DNA from: Bathymodiolus brooksi
Taxonomy: Eukaryota; Mollusca; Bivalvia; Mytilida; Modiolidae
Length of the DNA stretch: 64,000 bases
Direction: 5' to 3'
NCBI GenBank assembly: GCA_963680875.1
Contig: OY804579.1
Location: forward strand, 52,652,036 to 52,716,035
The first letter of the stretch is position 1; each line of letters opens with the position of its first letter. The notes beneath the pieces are model-generated. The model did no database searches and was not told the DNA's origin. It saw nothing but the letters and a program-made list of their open reading frames with translations. Shown here in pieces: positions 1 to 23,220 of the stretch. Made by a program: the position numbers and the translations under genes.

Positions 1-3000
1 TTCTTTATTTAATGATCAGTTTATACAGGATTCTGGTTTATTCAGGGCTCACTTCTTTATTTAATGATCAGTTTATACAGGATTCTGGTTTATTCAGGGC
101 TCAGTTTATACAGGATTCTGGTTTATTCAAGGCTCAGTTCTTTATTTAATGATCAGTTTATACAGTATTCAGGTTTATTCAGGGCTCAGTTTATACAGTA
201 TTCTGGTTTATTCAAGACTCAGTTCTTTATCTAATGATCAGTTTATACAGTATTCTGATTTATTCAAGACTCAGTTCTTTATCTAATGATCAGTTTATAC
301 AGGATTCTGGTTTATTCAAGGCTCAGTTCTTTATTTAATGATCAGTTTATACAGGATTCTGGTTTATTCAAGACTCAGTTCTTTATCTAATGATCAGTTT
401 ATACAGGATTCTGGTTTATTCAGGGCTCAGTTTATATAGGATTCTGGTTTATTCAGGGCTCGGTTTATACAGTATTCTGGTTTATTCAAGGCTCAGTTCT
501 TTATTTAATGATCAGTTTATACAGTATTCTGATTTATTCAAGGCTCAGTTCTTTATTTAATGATCAGTTTATACAGGAATCTGGTTTATTCAAGGCTCGG
601 TTTATACAGGATTCTGGTTTATTCAAGGCTCAATTTATACAGTATTCTGGTTTATTTAAGGCTCAGTTTATACAGTATTCTGGTTTATTCAAGGCTCAGT
701 TCTTTATTTAATGATCAGTTTATACAGTATTCTGATTTATTCAAGGCTCAGTTCTTTATTTAATGATCAGTTTATCAGTTTATACAGGATTCTGGTTTAT
801 TCAAGGCTCGGTTTATACAGGATTCTGGTTTATTCAAGGCTCAATTTATACAGTATTCTGGTTTATTTAAGGCTCAGTTTATACAGTATTCTGGTTTATT
901 CAAGGCTCAGTTCTTTATTTAATGATCAGTTTATACAGTATTCTGGTTTATTCAAGACTCAGTTCTTTATCTAATGATCAGTTTATACAGTATTCTGATT
1001 TATTCAAGACTCAGTTCTTTATCTAATGATCAGTTTATACAGGATTCTGGTTTATTCAAGGCCCAGTTCTTTATTTAATGATCAGTTTATACAGGATTCT
1101 GGTTTATTCAAGACTCAGTTCTTTATCTAATGATCAGTTTATACACGATTCTGGTTTATTCAGGGCTCAGTTTATATAGGATTCTGGTTTATTCAGGGCT
1201 CAGTTTATACAGTATTCTGGTTTATTCAAGGCTCAGTTCTTTATTTAATGATCAGTTTATACAGTATTCTGATTTATTCAAGGCTCAGTTCTTTATTTAA
1301 TGATCAGTTTATACAGGATTCTGGTTTATTCAAGGCTCGGTTTATACAGGATTCTGGTTTATTCAAGGCTCAATTTATACAGTATTCTGGTTTATTTAAG
1401 GCTCAGTTTATACAGTATTCTGGTTTATTCAAGGCTCAGTTCTTTATTTAATGATCAGTTTATACAGTATTCTGATTTATTCAAGGCTCAGTTCTTTATT
1501 TAATGATCAGTTTATACAGGATTCTGGTTTATTCAAGGCTCGGTTTATACAGGATTCTGGTTTATTCAAGGCTCAATTTATACAGTATTCTGGTTTATTT
1601 AAGGCTCAGTTTATACAGTATTCTGGTTTATTCAAGGCTCAGTTCTTTATTTAATGATCAGTTTATACAGTATTCTGGTTTATTCAAGACTCAGTTCTTT
1701 ATCTAATGATCAGTTTATACAGTATTCTGATTTATTCAAGACTCAGTTCTTTATCTAATGATCAGTTTATACAGGATTCTGGTTTATTCAAGGCCCAGTT
1801 CTTTATTTAATGATCAGTTTATACAGGATTCTGGTTTATTCAAGACTCAGTTCTTTATCTAATGATCAGTTTATACACGATTCTGGTTTATTCAGGGCTC
1901 AGTTTATATAGGATTCTGGTTTATTCAGGGCTCAGTTTATACAGTATTCTGGTTTATTCAAGGCTCAGTTCTTTATTTAATGATCAGTTTATACAGTATT
2001 CTGATTTATTCAAGGCTCAGTTCTTTATTTAATGATCAGTTTATACAGGATTCTGGTTTATTCAAGGCTCGGTTTATACAGGATTCTGGTTTATTCAAGG
2101 CTCAATTTATACAGTATTCTGGTTTATTTAAGGCTCAGTTTATACAGTATTCTGGTTTATTCAAGGCTCAGTTTTTTATTTAATGATCAGTTTATACAGT
2201 ATTCTGATTTATTCAAGGCTCAGTTCTTTATTTAATGATCAGTTTATACAGGATTCTGGTTTATTCAAGGCTCGGTTTATACAGGATTCTGGTTTATTCA
2301 AGGCTCAATTTATACAGTATTCTGGTTTATTTAAGGCTCAGTTTATACAGTATTCTGGTTTATTCAAGGCTCAGTTCTTTATTTAATGATCAGTTTATAC
2401 AGTATTCTGATTTATTCAAGGCTCAGTTCTTTATTTAATGATCAGTTTATACAGTATTCTGATTTATTCAAGGCTCAGTTCTTTATTTAATGATCAGTTT
2501 ATACAGTATTCTGATTTATTCAAGGCTCAGTTCTTTATTTAATGATCAGTTTATACAGTATTCTGGTTTATTCAAGGCTCAGATCTTTATTTAATGATCA
2601 GTTTATACAGGATTCTGGTTTATTCAGGGCTCAGTTTATACAGGATTCTGGTTTATTCAGGGCTCAGTTTATACAATATTCTGATTTATTCAAGGCTCAG
2701 TTCTTTATTTAATGATCAGTTTATACAGGATTCTGGTTTATTTAAGGCTCAGTTTATACAGTATTCTGGTTTATTTAAGGCTCAGTTTATACAGTATTCT
2801 GGTTTATTTAAGGCTCAGTTTATACAGTATTCTGGTTTATTTAAGGCTCAGTTTATACAGTATTCTGGTTTATTTAAGGCTCAGTTTATACAGTATTCTG
2901 GTTTATTCAAGGCTCAGTTCTTTATTTAATGATCAGTTTATACAGTATTCTGATTTATTCAAGGCTCAGTTCTTTATTTAATGATCAGTTTATACAGGAT

Positions 3001-3716
3001 TCTGGTTTATTCAAGGCTCGGTTTATACAGGATTCTGGTTTATTCAAGGCTCAATTTATACAGTATTCTGGTTTATTTAAGGCTCAGTTTATACAGTATT
3101 CTGGTTTATTCAAGGCTCAGTTCTTTATTTAATGATCAGTTTATACAGTATTCTGATTTATTCAAGGCTCAGTTCTTTATTTAATGATCAGTTTATACAG
3201 TATTCTGATTTATTCAAGGCTCAGTTCTTTATTTAATGATCAGTTTATACAGTATTCTGATTTATTCAAGGCTCAGTTCTTTATTTAATGATCAGTTTAT
3301 ACAGTATTCTGATTTATTCAAGGCTCAGTTCTTTATTTAATGATCAGTTTATACAGTATTCTGGTTTATTCAAGGCTCAGTTCTTTATTTAATGATCAGT
3401 TTATACAGGATTCTGGTTTATTCAGGGCTCAGTTTATACAGGATTCTGGTTTATTCAGGGCTCAGTTTATACAGTATTCTGATTTATTCAAGGCTCAGTT
3501 CTTTATTTAATGATCAGTTTATACAGGATTCTGGTTTATTTAAGGCTCAGTTTATACAGTATTCTGGTTTATTTAAGGCTCAGTTTATACAGTATTCTGG
3601 TTTATTTAAGGCTCAGTTTATACAGTATTCTGGTTTATTTAAGGCTCAGTTTATACAGTATTCTGGTTTATTTAAGGCTCAGTTTATACAGTATTCTGGT
3701 TTATTCAGGGCTCGGT
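1..3716. repeat. 52/33-bp satellite array with higher-order structure
   Basis: The array is built from a 33-bp module (core cagtttatacagtattctgg, continuing to ttcaaggct) and a 19-bp module (cagttctttatttaatgat). They alternate as 52-bp dimers or as runs of 33-mers alone. Diagnostic variants recur 732 bp apart between about 968 and 2431, and 740 bp apart for the preceding copy; the extra 8 bp is a local duplication near 773. A 798-bp duplication relates about 2580 to 3378. The 33-mer is 11 codons long and stop-free in some frames, which explains the many short ORFs; the 19-mer brings stops. The left end is cut by the window edge. No coding role is supported. Confidence 0.95.
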
Positions 3717-3770
3717 TTGGAAAGGTTTCACTGTATTTAATTGAAACACTTCAAAATAAAAGTGAGTGAG

Positions 3771-4015
3771 TGATTGTAGTTTAACGCCAATTCAACAATG
3801 TTTTAACTATATCATGGCGAGAACAAGTTAATTTTCAATGAGATGATGATGAGGTCCACTTTGTACTAGATCAACACGCTGAGTTGGATTTTTATAGTGC
3901 TAGCTCACTGAAACAACAGTTCGCGGGTAGACATTATTCTGATTCCGAGCCAACCAGTCTTTGCTCTTTCTCCTTAATGCTGTGTGCTTAGCGGATGATG
4001 TCAAAATATAAGAGT
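3771..4015 (-). mobile_element. SINE-B copy, 5'-truncated
   Basis: This matches the fuller SINE-B copy at 46135-46490. Shared blocks include aacacgctgagttggatttt, actgaaacaacag and gagccaaccagtctttgctc. The tRNA-like head of the fuller copy is absent here. It lies directly beyond the end of the satellite array. Confidence 0.7.
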
Positions 4016-4249
4016 TAAAACTACAACTACATACAACACAAAGACACTAAGTATGATAATATATGAATTATCTTGAACATTAATAGGAAACGCTATAATG
4101 ATTGCGATTTAATTCCTAAATGTTTACATGTTCTGTAGCTATAGCTTAACGAGATTTACTCAAGGATGTTTGTAAACTTATTCTCCCGGTGAAAATACAA
4201 TATAGCTCATTCATTCATTCATTTATTTATTTTCACAATAAAAAAAACG

Positions 4250-4660
4250 TTGATATCTAATTTAGTGTGCACAACGAGTTTCTAGAATAACCTTCATCGG
4301 GTAATAACCTTCATCTAGGATAACCTTCATCTAGAATAACCTTCATCAGGTAATAACCTTTATCTAGAATAACCTTCATCAGGTAATAACCTTCATCTGG
4401 AATAACCTTCATCAGGTAATAACCTTCATCTAGAGTAATCTTCATCGGGTAATAACCTTCATCTAGAATAACTTAATCTAGAAAAACCTTCATCTAGAAT
4501 AACCTTCATCTAGAATAACCTTCATCAGGTACGCTCATATATCATCAAAAGATTGGAAAGCCAAATAATTTAAAGCATTTGGGAGTAGGTAAACCAAAAG
4601 GCATAAACATGATAGTCAAAATCTACTAAGATAGTTCACACCCGGTTTTTAGTGGGGTTC
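4250..4660 (-). repeat. Repeat D copy (minus) carrying a minisatellite
   Basis: On the minus strand this carries the repeat D landmarks in order: the block ending atttggctttccaat, the block with acctgatgaaggttattc, and the block gatatcaacgttttttt. The same order is seen at 13850-14345 and 29905-30060. The copy is interrupted by a tandem expansion of its gatgaaggttatt segment. Confidence 0.7.
4283..4530. repeat. 16-17-bp minisatellite inside repeat D
   Basis: About 15 units of aataaccttcatctag alternate with aataaccttcatcagg plus t. The unit is the reverse complement of the segment cctgatgaaggttattccag found once in unexpanded repeat D copies, for example near 29995-30015. The array therefore seems to have grown from an internal segment of the dispersed repeat. 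Confidence 0.85.
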
Positions 4661-4815
4661 GTGTTACTCGATCTTTAGTTTTATGTGTATGTTTTGCAGA
4701 TCATTGTTTGTCCTTTTGTACTTTTTCTTTTGGCCATTGTGTTGTCTGTTCTTCTTCAATATACGGATTCTGATTACCCTTTTGATATCTTCAAACTCTT
4801 CTATCATATGCCCAA
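4636..4815 (+). repeat. Repeat C copy
   Basis: It shares ordered blocks with copies at 10102-10420, 21665-21895, 45490-45735 and 53907-54165. These are tagtggggttcgtgtt, atctttagttttatgtgt, cttttggccattgtgttgtc and ttctgattaccc followed by tttgatatcttcaaac. No ORF is conserved between copies. The family resembles a SINE-sized, very common mollusc repeat; its mechanism is unknown to me. Confidence 0.7.
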
Positions 4816-4821
4816 GGGAGG

Positions 4822-4986
4822 TGTTTGTGTGTTTGCTTGATGGTGTTTAACGCCACCTTCAACAATATTTCAGTTATATTTTGGCGGTCAGTTTCATTGG
4901 TGGAGGAAACCGGAGGAACCTGAGAAAACCACCGACATGTTGCAAGTCACTGACAAACTTTATCCCTAATGTTGTACACCTCGCCC
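4822..4986 (-). mobile_element. SINE-A copy, 5'-truncated
   Basis: The minus strand matches the 3' two thirds of SINE-A: the region from the block reading aggtgtac through ctgaccgccac-like and gtggcgttaaacacc-like blocks to a tail of CAAAC units. The tRNA-like head is missing. Confidence 0.8.
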
Positions 4987-5411
4987 TAAAAGAGGTGAAC
5001 ATTTGTAATTAATTATTTAGGAACTGCAATTGTCAATAATAGATATATCTAATAAACCATGTCGGTGCCGAATCACTGATTACTGTTCGGGTGATACCTC
5101 AGTGCAGAGATTACAAAGAAATATGTGATTAAGGTAAAAACAAATTATTAAACAGCTAATGATAGTAGTATATAAATACAAAGAAATAAACCATATAATT
5201 CACAATATCCTGACATAATACAAATAGAAATTGGAACAAACCTATAAGGGTATAAAGATTCGGAATGTAGAGAATATGTTACTGTACAAACAGATGGAAA
5301 CAGATTTACATAGGTAATTATGCTCTAAATCCAGTTATTGTATATATTAAATGTATATAGACCACTGTAATTATTTATATGCATGTTTAAAAATGTTCTT
5401 TTATTACTTAT
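4987..5411. other. Gene-free stretch with a repeat D fragment
   Basis: Positions about 5005-5065 match the minus strand of the repeat D segment containing the block cagttcctaaataatg. The remainder is AT-rich and I recognise nothing in it. Confidence 0.5.
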
Positions 5412-5690
5412 AATAATTATTGGTGTATCGTCAATCGACGGCAGTAAAGAGTACCACTCAACTGTAGGCTAGGGTCCGCTTCACACTCATGTCAGGGTAT
5501 GAGTTATTCTCATTGTTGAGGATCCTACTATGACTGTGAAATATAGAACAATAAAAGCGCTGTTCCTTTACATTAATTTGTGTCTAAGTGTAATGTTGGA
5601 TAGTCTCTCAAGTTAAGTAAATAGTAAACACCTTAAGCAGGGAGAAATGTTAGTAAGAAAGGATGTTCTGGACGTATTGTGCCTGATAGA
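5412..5690 (+). repeat. Repeat E copy
   Basis: It shares ordered blocks with 8985-9420 and 52365-52720: cgacggcagtaaagagtacc-like, ctcaactgtaggctag, gactgtgaaatatagaaca and gtctaagtgtaatgttgga. No coding potential is evident. It lies on the left side of the 34-bp minisatellite. Confidence 0.75.
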
Positions 5691-5778
5691 GTGTTTAATT
5701 TTTGACACTCTTTTAAATTTAAATTTTCAGATGTTATTTTCAAAAACATATAATTATACAGTCCATCCAATTAGTCAT

Positions 5779-8700
5779 GCAGCCCACTTCAGACTATATC
5801 AAGCCGTCTAGTTCAGCCCACTTCAGACTATATCAAGCCGTCTAGTTCAGCCCACTTCAGACTATAACAAGCTGTCTAGTTCATCCCACTTCAGACTATA
5901 ACAAGCTGTCTAGTTCAGCCCACTTCAGACTATAACAAGCTGTCTAGTTCAGCCCACTTCAGACTATATCAAGCTGTCTAGTTCAGCCCACTTCAGACTA
6001 TAACAAGCTCTCTAGTTCAGCCCACTTCAGACTATATCAAGCTGTCTAGTTCAGCCCACTTCAGAATATATCAAGCTGTCTAGTTCAGCCCACTTCAGAC
6101 TATATCAAGCCGTCTAGTTCAGCCCACTTCAGACTATATCAAGCTGTCTAGTTCAGCCCACTTCAGACTATAACAAGCTGTCTAGTTCAGCCCACTTCAG
6201 ACTATAACAAGCTGTCTAGTTCAGCCCACTTCAGAATATATCAAGCTGTCTAGTTCATCCCACTTCAGACTATATCAAGCTGTCTAGTTCAGCCCACTTC
6301 AGACTATATCAAGCTCTCTAGTTCAGTCCACTTCAGACTATAACAAGCCGTCTAGTTCAGCCCACTTCAGACTATATCAAGCTGTTTAGTTCAGTCCATT
6401 TCAGACTATATCAAGTTGTCTAGTTCAGCCCACTTCAGACTATATCAAGCTGTCTAGTTCAGCCCACTTCAGACTATATCAAGCTGTCTAGTTCAGCCCA
6501 CTTCAGACTATATCAAGCTCTCTAGTTCAGCCCACTTCAGACTATATCAAGCTGTCTAGTTCAGCCCACTTCAGACTATATCAAGCTGTCTAGTTCAGCC
6601 CACTTCAGACTATATCAAGCTGTCTAGTTCAGCCCACTTCAGACTATAACAAGCTGTCTAGTTCAGCCCACTTCAGACTATATCAAGCTGTCTAGTTCAG
6701 CCCACTTCAGACTATATCAAGCTGTCTAGTTCATCCCACTTCAGACTATATCAAGCTGTCTAGTTCAGCCCACTTCAGACTATATCAAGCTCTCTAGTTC
6801 AGTCCACTTCAGACTATATCAAGCTCTCTAGTTCAGCCCACTTCAGACTATATCAAGCTGTCTAGTTCAGCCCACTTCAGACTATATCAAGCTGTCTAGT
6901 TCAGCCCACTTCAGAATATAACAAGCTCTCTAGTTCAGCCCACTTCAGACTATATCAAGCTGTCTAGTTCAGCCCACTTCAGACTATATCAAGCTGTCTA
7001 GTTCAGCCCACTTCAGACTATAACAAGCTGTCTAGTTCAGCCCACTTCAGACTATATCAAGCTGTCTAATTCATCCCACTTCAGACTATATCAAGCTCTC
7101 TAGTTCAGCCCACTTCAGACTATATCAAGCTGTCTAGTTCAGCCCACTTCAGACTATATCAAGCTGTCTAGTTCAGCCCACTTCAGACTATAACAAGCCG
7201 TCTAGTTCAGCCCACTTCAGACTATATCAAGCTGTCTAGTTCAGCCCACTTCAGACTATATCAAGCTGTCTAGTTCATCCCACTTCAGACTATATCAAGC
7301 TGTCTAGTTCAGCCCACTTCAGACTATATCAAGCTGTCTAGTTCAGCCCACTTCAGACTATATCAAGCTGTCTAGTTCAGCCCACTTCAGACTATATCAA
7401 GCTGTCTAGTTCATCCCACTTCAGACTATATCAAGCTGTCTAGTTCAGCCCACTTCAGAATATAACAAGCTCTCTAGTTCAGCCCACTTCAGACTATATC
7501 AAGCTGTTTAGTTCAGTCCATTTCAGACTATATCAAGTTGTCTAGTTCAGCCCACTTCAGACTATATCAAGCTGTCTAGTTCAGCCCACTTCAGACTATA
7601 TCAAGCTGTCTAGTTCAGCCCACTTCAGACTATATCAAGCTCTCTAGTTCAGCCCACTTCAGACTATATCAAGCTGTCTAGTTCATCCCACTTCAGACTA
7701 TATCAAGCTGTCTAGTTCAGCCCACTTCAGACTATATCAAGCTGTCTAGTTCAGCCCACTTCAGACTATAACAAGCTGTCTAGTTCAGCCCACTTCAGAC
7801 TATATCAAGCTGTCTAGTTCAGCCCACTTCAGACTATATCAAGCTGTCTAGTTCATCCCACTTCAGACTATATCAAGCTGTCTAGTTCAGCCCACTTCAG
7901 ACTATATCAAGCTCTCTATTTCAGCCCACTTCAGACTATATCAAGCTCTCTAGTTCAGCCCACTTCAGACTATAACAAGCTGTCTAGTTCAGCCCACTTC
8001 AGACTATATCAAGCTGTCTAGTTCAGCCCACTTCAGACTATATCAAGCTGTCTAGTTCAGCCCACTTCAGAATATAACAAGCTCTCTAGTTCAGCCCACT
8101 TCAGACTATATCAAGCTGTCTAGTTCAGCCCACTTCAGACTATATCAAGCTGTCTAGTTCAGCCCACTTCAGACTATAACAAGCTGTCTAGTTCAGCCCA
8201 CTTCAGACTATATCAAGCTGTCTAGTTCATCCCACTTCAGACTATATCAAGCCGTCTAGTTCAGCCCACTTCAGACTATATCAAGCTGTCTAGTTCAGCC
8301 CACTTCAGACTATATCAAGCTGTCTAGTTCATCCCACTTCAGACTATATCAAGCTGTCTAGTTCAGCCCACTTCAGACTATATCAAGCTGTCTAGTTCAG
8401 CCCACTTCAGACTATATCAAGCTGTCTAGTTCAGCCCACTTCAGACTATATCAAGCTGTCTAGTTCATCCCACTTCAGACTATATCAAGCTGTCTAGTTC
8501 AGCCCACTTCAGAATATAACAAGCTCTCTAGTTCAGCCCACTTCAGACTATATCAAGCTGTCTAGTTCAGCCCACTTCAGACTATATCAAGCTGTCTAGT
8601 TCAGCCCACTTCAGAATATATCAAGCTGTCTAGTTCAGCCCACTTCAGACTATATCAAGCTGTCTAGTTCAGCCCACTTCAGACTATATCAAGCTGTCTA

Positions 8701-8975
8701 GTTCAGCCCACTTCAGACTATAACAAGCTGTCTAGTTCAGCCCACTTCAGACTATAACAAGCTGTCTAGTTCAGCCCACTTCAGACTATAACAAGCTGTC
8801 TAGTTCAGCCCACTTCAGACTATATCAAGCTGTCTAGTTCAGCCCACTTCAGACTATATCAAGCTGTCTAGTTCAGCCCACTTCAGACTATATCAAGCTC
8901 TCTAGTTCAGCCCACTTCAGACTATATCAAGCTCTCTAGTTCAGCCCACTTCAGACTATATCAAGCTGTCTAGTT
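5779..8975. repeat. 34-bp minisatellite, about 94 copies
   Basis: The unit is 34 bp (core agcccacttcagactatatc then aagctgtctagttc). Variants are few: aagccg, aagctc, actataac, gaatata and ttcatccc. Rare variants recur at exact multiples of 34. For example, gaatataacaagctctc is seen near 6914, 7458, 8070 and 8512, and tcagtccatttcag near 6391 and 7513, a distance of 33 units. This points to block duplication within the array. Units are identical repeats without unique spacers, so it is not CRISPR-like. Confidence 0.97.
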
Positions 8976-8984
8976 TTCTTAGTA

Positions 8985-9420
8985 TTCACATGTCGTTGTT
9001 TTTTTCTGTATTTGTAACTTCATACATTTAATGCGATGTTGGACACAATGATGACAGTATTTGCTTCACCCGTATTATTTTGCTTTCTTGTTGATGTCCC
9101 CGAATCTGGTAATAACATTTTATGCATCAATTGGCACCAGAACGACAAAGATACCCAGATGTAACGTTTATCCACGGAAGTAAGTAGCACCGCTCAACTG
9201 CAGGTTAAGGACCGTTTCATACTCACTTTATGGTATGGATTATTCCCATTATTGAAGACTCTACCGAGACTGTGAAATGTAGAACAACAATACAACTGAT
9301 GTTCTTTTACTAGTACATTGCACTTCAATTGTGTGTCTAAGTGTAATGTTTGATAGTCTCTACTGTTCATTTACATATTTATCCTTTCTCACTAATATAT
9401 AGTAAACTGCTAGTATATTT
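8985..9420 (+). repeat. Repeat E copy on the right flank of the 34-bp array
   Basis: It matches 52365-52720 over nearly its whole length. Shared blocks include gatgacagtatttg, cccgtatt, atctggtaataacatttta, caccagaacgacaa and ctaagtgtaatgtttgatag. With 5412-5690 it brackets the 34-bp minisatellite. Confidence 0.75.
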
Positions 9421-9434
9421 TTATTAGAAACCAT

Positions 9435-9440
9435 TTTATT
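9435..9440 (-). promoter_or_regulatory. Candidate polyadenylation signal AATAAA for the PBLD-like gene
   Basis: Plus-strand tttatt at this position reads AATAAA on the minus strand, about 15 bases after the predicted stop codon. A second AATAAA lies at 9419-9424. Both fit the short 3' end of the minus-strand gene, but the base composition makes chance matches common. Confidence 0.4.
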
Positions 9441-9454
9441 AAAATGATCAATTG

Positions 9455-20367
<10,913 letters not shown>

Positions 20368-21420
20368 GTTTTTTTTTGGTCCTCCGTGGTTAAAAATTAG
20401 GACATTTATTGAAATGGGTATGTTATATTACAACAAAAGATTAAAGAAGGGTTTTAAATAATAAATCTGTGCATCACAATAAGAAAAATCCAACTATGAA
20501 GTACTAGGACAATTTAGATTAGTGATTCACATTACAAAAATATCGTATTGAATTTTAAGTCTAAATTATGTTGAACTGACACTAGATTTATTAATGAGAG
20601 GTTAAGCATATTGCTTATTTCCGGATATTGCTTATTTCCGGAAAAAATAGTCCTCCCGTACATGTTTTCTTCGATGTGGGTGGATGCAAAATCCGTTTCT
20701 AATTTATTGTGGGGAATATTATTAGATTGCATTGCATAGTTTAAAACCAAAACGTAAATGACATAAACCTAGGCATAAATGTTTTAATTAAAGATAAAGA
20801 CGTTGGTGTCTTTAACAAAGGGGTAAGTTTTGTCTATAAAAAGTTAATGCACCGCATCCTTCAATTAAAGATCCACAATCAACTTGTTTTTATTATTTCT
20901 ACTTTCACTTTTCATGTAAACAAACATTAATCATTATTGAAAAATAGGAATAATGGCGAAGAATTACTGGGCAAATTGAAAGCGATTTGATACGGTAATT
21001 AATTTTAGTAACTTCGGTACCTTTATTTTGAGAAGATCTGGAGTAATTGGGATTTTTTTCTATTTTGTATTACTGACCGACCATTTAATAACAGTAAAAA
21101 AAGGGGGGGTATGGTCGTTCCCTAGATGCAATTCTACGAATGTCCTCGGAGAATGACAACAATCGTGAATAAATCACCGATATATACATGTTATTTCCTC
21201 CATTTACTGTTTTGCTCTTGTTTTACGTTTAATTTACTACACAGAAAAAATGTGAAGTGGGTGTGGATAGAAAATTAGACCAGCAGTCGTGATTTACTGA
21301 TGATTTTATCATTTTCGTTCAAACTTCTATATAAAGACAGATCGCATAACGTAGAAATATGCATGCAGCTAGAATTCTAATTGCAAAGTTTCTAAACTCT
21401 ACATTCTAAATTCCCAGGGT
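20368..21420. other. Gene-free stretch upstream of the PBLD-like gene
   Basis: This would hold the minus-strand promoter of the PBLD-like gene, but I see no convincing TATA or initiator. An 18-bp direct repeat (ttgcttatttccggatat and its partner) lies near 20605-20643. ORFs here are short and unsupported. Confidence 0.4.
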
Positions 21421-21530
21421 TTATTTTTCTTTTTTTTTTCTCCTTTTTTCTTCTTTACCTTTTCTCTTCTTTTCTTCATCTTTTCTTTCTTTTTCTGTTT
21501 TTCTTTTTTGTTCTTTCTTTTTCAATAGTA
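21421..21530 (+). repeat. Polypyrimidine tract
   Basis: About 110 bases are almost entirely C and T on the plus strand, with no regular period. Confidence 0.85.
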
Positions 21531-21664
21531 CTCGAGGACGATATGAGGATTGTTTTTAGAGGTTAAATGGTTAAATTGAAGTCAAAACTTCGATTATCAT
21601 AACAATCCCGTCCTCTCATTTTCTCTTTCGATACTTATCACCGGATGTTATAAAGAGTAACACA

Positions 21665-21895
21665 ACAGGTGCGGCTAGTGGAGCAGGAACTGTTTCCCCT
21701 TCCGGAGCACCGAGCTGACCACCAGTGTTTAGTGGGGTTTGTATTGCTCATTCTTTATTTTTTGTGTACTGTTTTGTCAACCATTATATGTCTGTTTGGC
21801 CTTTCTTTTTGTTCATTGTATTGTTCATGTTGCCAGTCATGTTGTCTAGTTACCTCTTTGGTTTCTTCAATTTTTTTTAAATTAAATGTCGGCAT
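21665..21895 (+). repeat. Repeat C copy
   Basis: Matches include ctagtggagcaggaactg, ccttccggagcacc, tttagtggggtttgtattgc and tttggcctttc, in the family order. The 114-codon ORF over it is not conserved among copies. Confidence 0.7.
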
Positions 21896-21942
21896 GATTA
21901 TATACATATGCACAGATGTATCCCTCCATGTTTTTTGTGGGG

Positions 21943-22115
21943 GTGGTCGTGGTTGCGATCGTATGGTAGTTGGATTTACAACTACCTATGCAATCAGTGG
22001 CTATCACCAATAAAGTTATGAGTTCGAATCCCACTCATTGTGAGGTGTACTCGAAGTTATAAAACTGACCCCCACGATATAACTGAAATATTGTTGAAAG
22101 TGGCGTTAAACACCA
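21943..22115 (+). mobile_element. SINE-A copy with internal deletion
   Basis: The head (gatcgtatggtagttggatt; B-box gagttcgaatccc) and tail (cacgatataactgaaatatt; gtggcgttaaacacc) are both present. The middle, from after gtgtactcga to before taaaactgac, is missing (roughly 80 bp). Confidence 0.85.
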
Positions 22116-22480
22116 TAACCTTAACACTATTTTTGTGGTTTCTTTTATGTCCTCGTACGTTAACATATCTTCTGAAATTAACATGCCAGATGGAAACAAC
22201 TCGGCAGGAATCTTCCTTTTGTAGACCTGATCAGCATTTGTGATTTTGATTTCGCGTGTGCATCTATTGTAAAGTCAATCTTGTGAATAACATCATATTA
22301 GGACATGACCTCACAATCGTGATTTTAGAATTACAAGCATGAAATAACTCTTGTAGTTTGAGGTACCATTTGGAAATATTAATTTAAGAAACCTCTATCG
22401 AATAGATAAACACTAAAATCACTCATAACTGTATATAATTGTTTTTTAAATACACGTCTCTCTTAAGCTAAAAGAAATAA

Positions 22481-23220
22481 TCAGGGGCGGATCCAGGATT
22501 TATGGTTAGGGGGGCGTGAGTAGGCGAGGGGTCTGGGGACCGCTTAAAGTCCCCAGCTGGTCCAGGGTATAACCCTGGTAGGGGGCCCAGGGGGGCAAAG
22601 CTGAAGTTCTGGGGATTTTAGGAATTGCAGACATTTATTTGAACGACAATTTTGAACCAACCACACCATTTATATCAGACCAAAAAAACTTGATTTTGAG
22701 TCTTAATTTTGTCGGATAATTGTTAACAGTATATTTTTGTCAGATTATAAGAACCTAAAGTAAAACTTTTTTTGAACAACCGTGATGCGAATTGTTCAAC
22801 TCATGACTGATCGATCACGATATTTTAACCCTTCAAAGAACTATTGGTTTAGTTTTAACGCATTCCTCATTTCACTAATTTGTCTGTACTTTCGGTGCTT
22901 GTCCTTTCGGGTGGTTCTATATAATACTGCCCGGATGGAGCTTTTCTTTTCGTCGTTTGATTCATTCATTGAAAACATATGATTCGACCGTTCTTGTTTA
23001 TAGACAAACAAAAGCGGAAATTGTCGGCGAATCCATATATGAATCAACGAACACACCCAACGTGTATTTACAATGTGTAGGAATATTTTACTACAGGTCA
23101 CGAGTTAACCATTCATGAAAACGTTGTTTGTTGAACTGCTTAATTAACGTTGTATAGCATATGCTTTGCGAATTTTAGGGGGGCGCACGCCCCGCACGCC
23201 CTCTCTAAATCCGCCCCTGA
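22481..23220. mobile_element. hAT-like MITE, about 740 bp
   Basis: The left end tcaggggcggatccagg and the right end ctaaatccgcccctga form imperfect inverted repeats starting TCAGGGGCGGAT. GC-rich subterminal palindromic segments (ccccagctggtccaggg and neighbours) lie just inside the left end, and the interior is AT-rich and non-coding. CAGGGG ends are typical of hAT elements, but the expected 8-bp target duplication is not visible; TAA flanks both ends. Confidence 0.75.

Noticed and set aside
508..3769. Many plus-strand ORFs of 67-125 codons across the left satellite
   Set aside because: They arise because the 33-bp module is 11 codons long; frames overlap each other and end in the 19-bp module. 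No start context or non-repetitive sequence supports a gene.
5779..8975. CRISPR-like array
   Set aside because: Units are tandem copies with no unique spacers, and the sequence is eukaryotic. The same applies to the 23-bp and 38-bp arrays.
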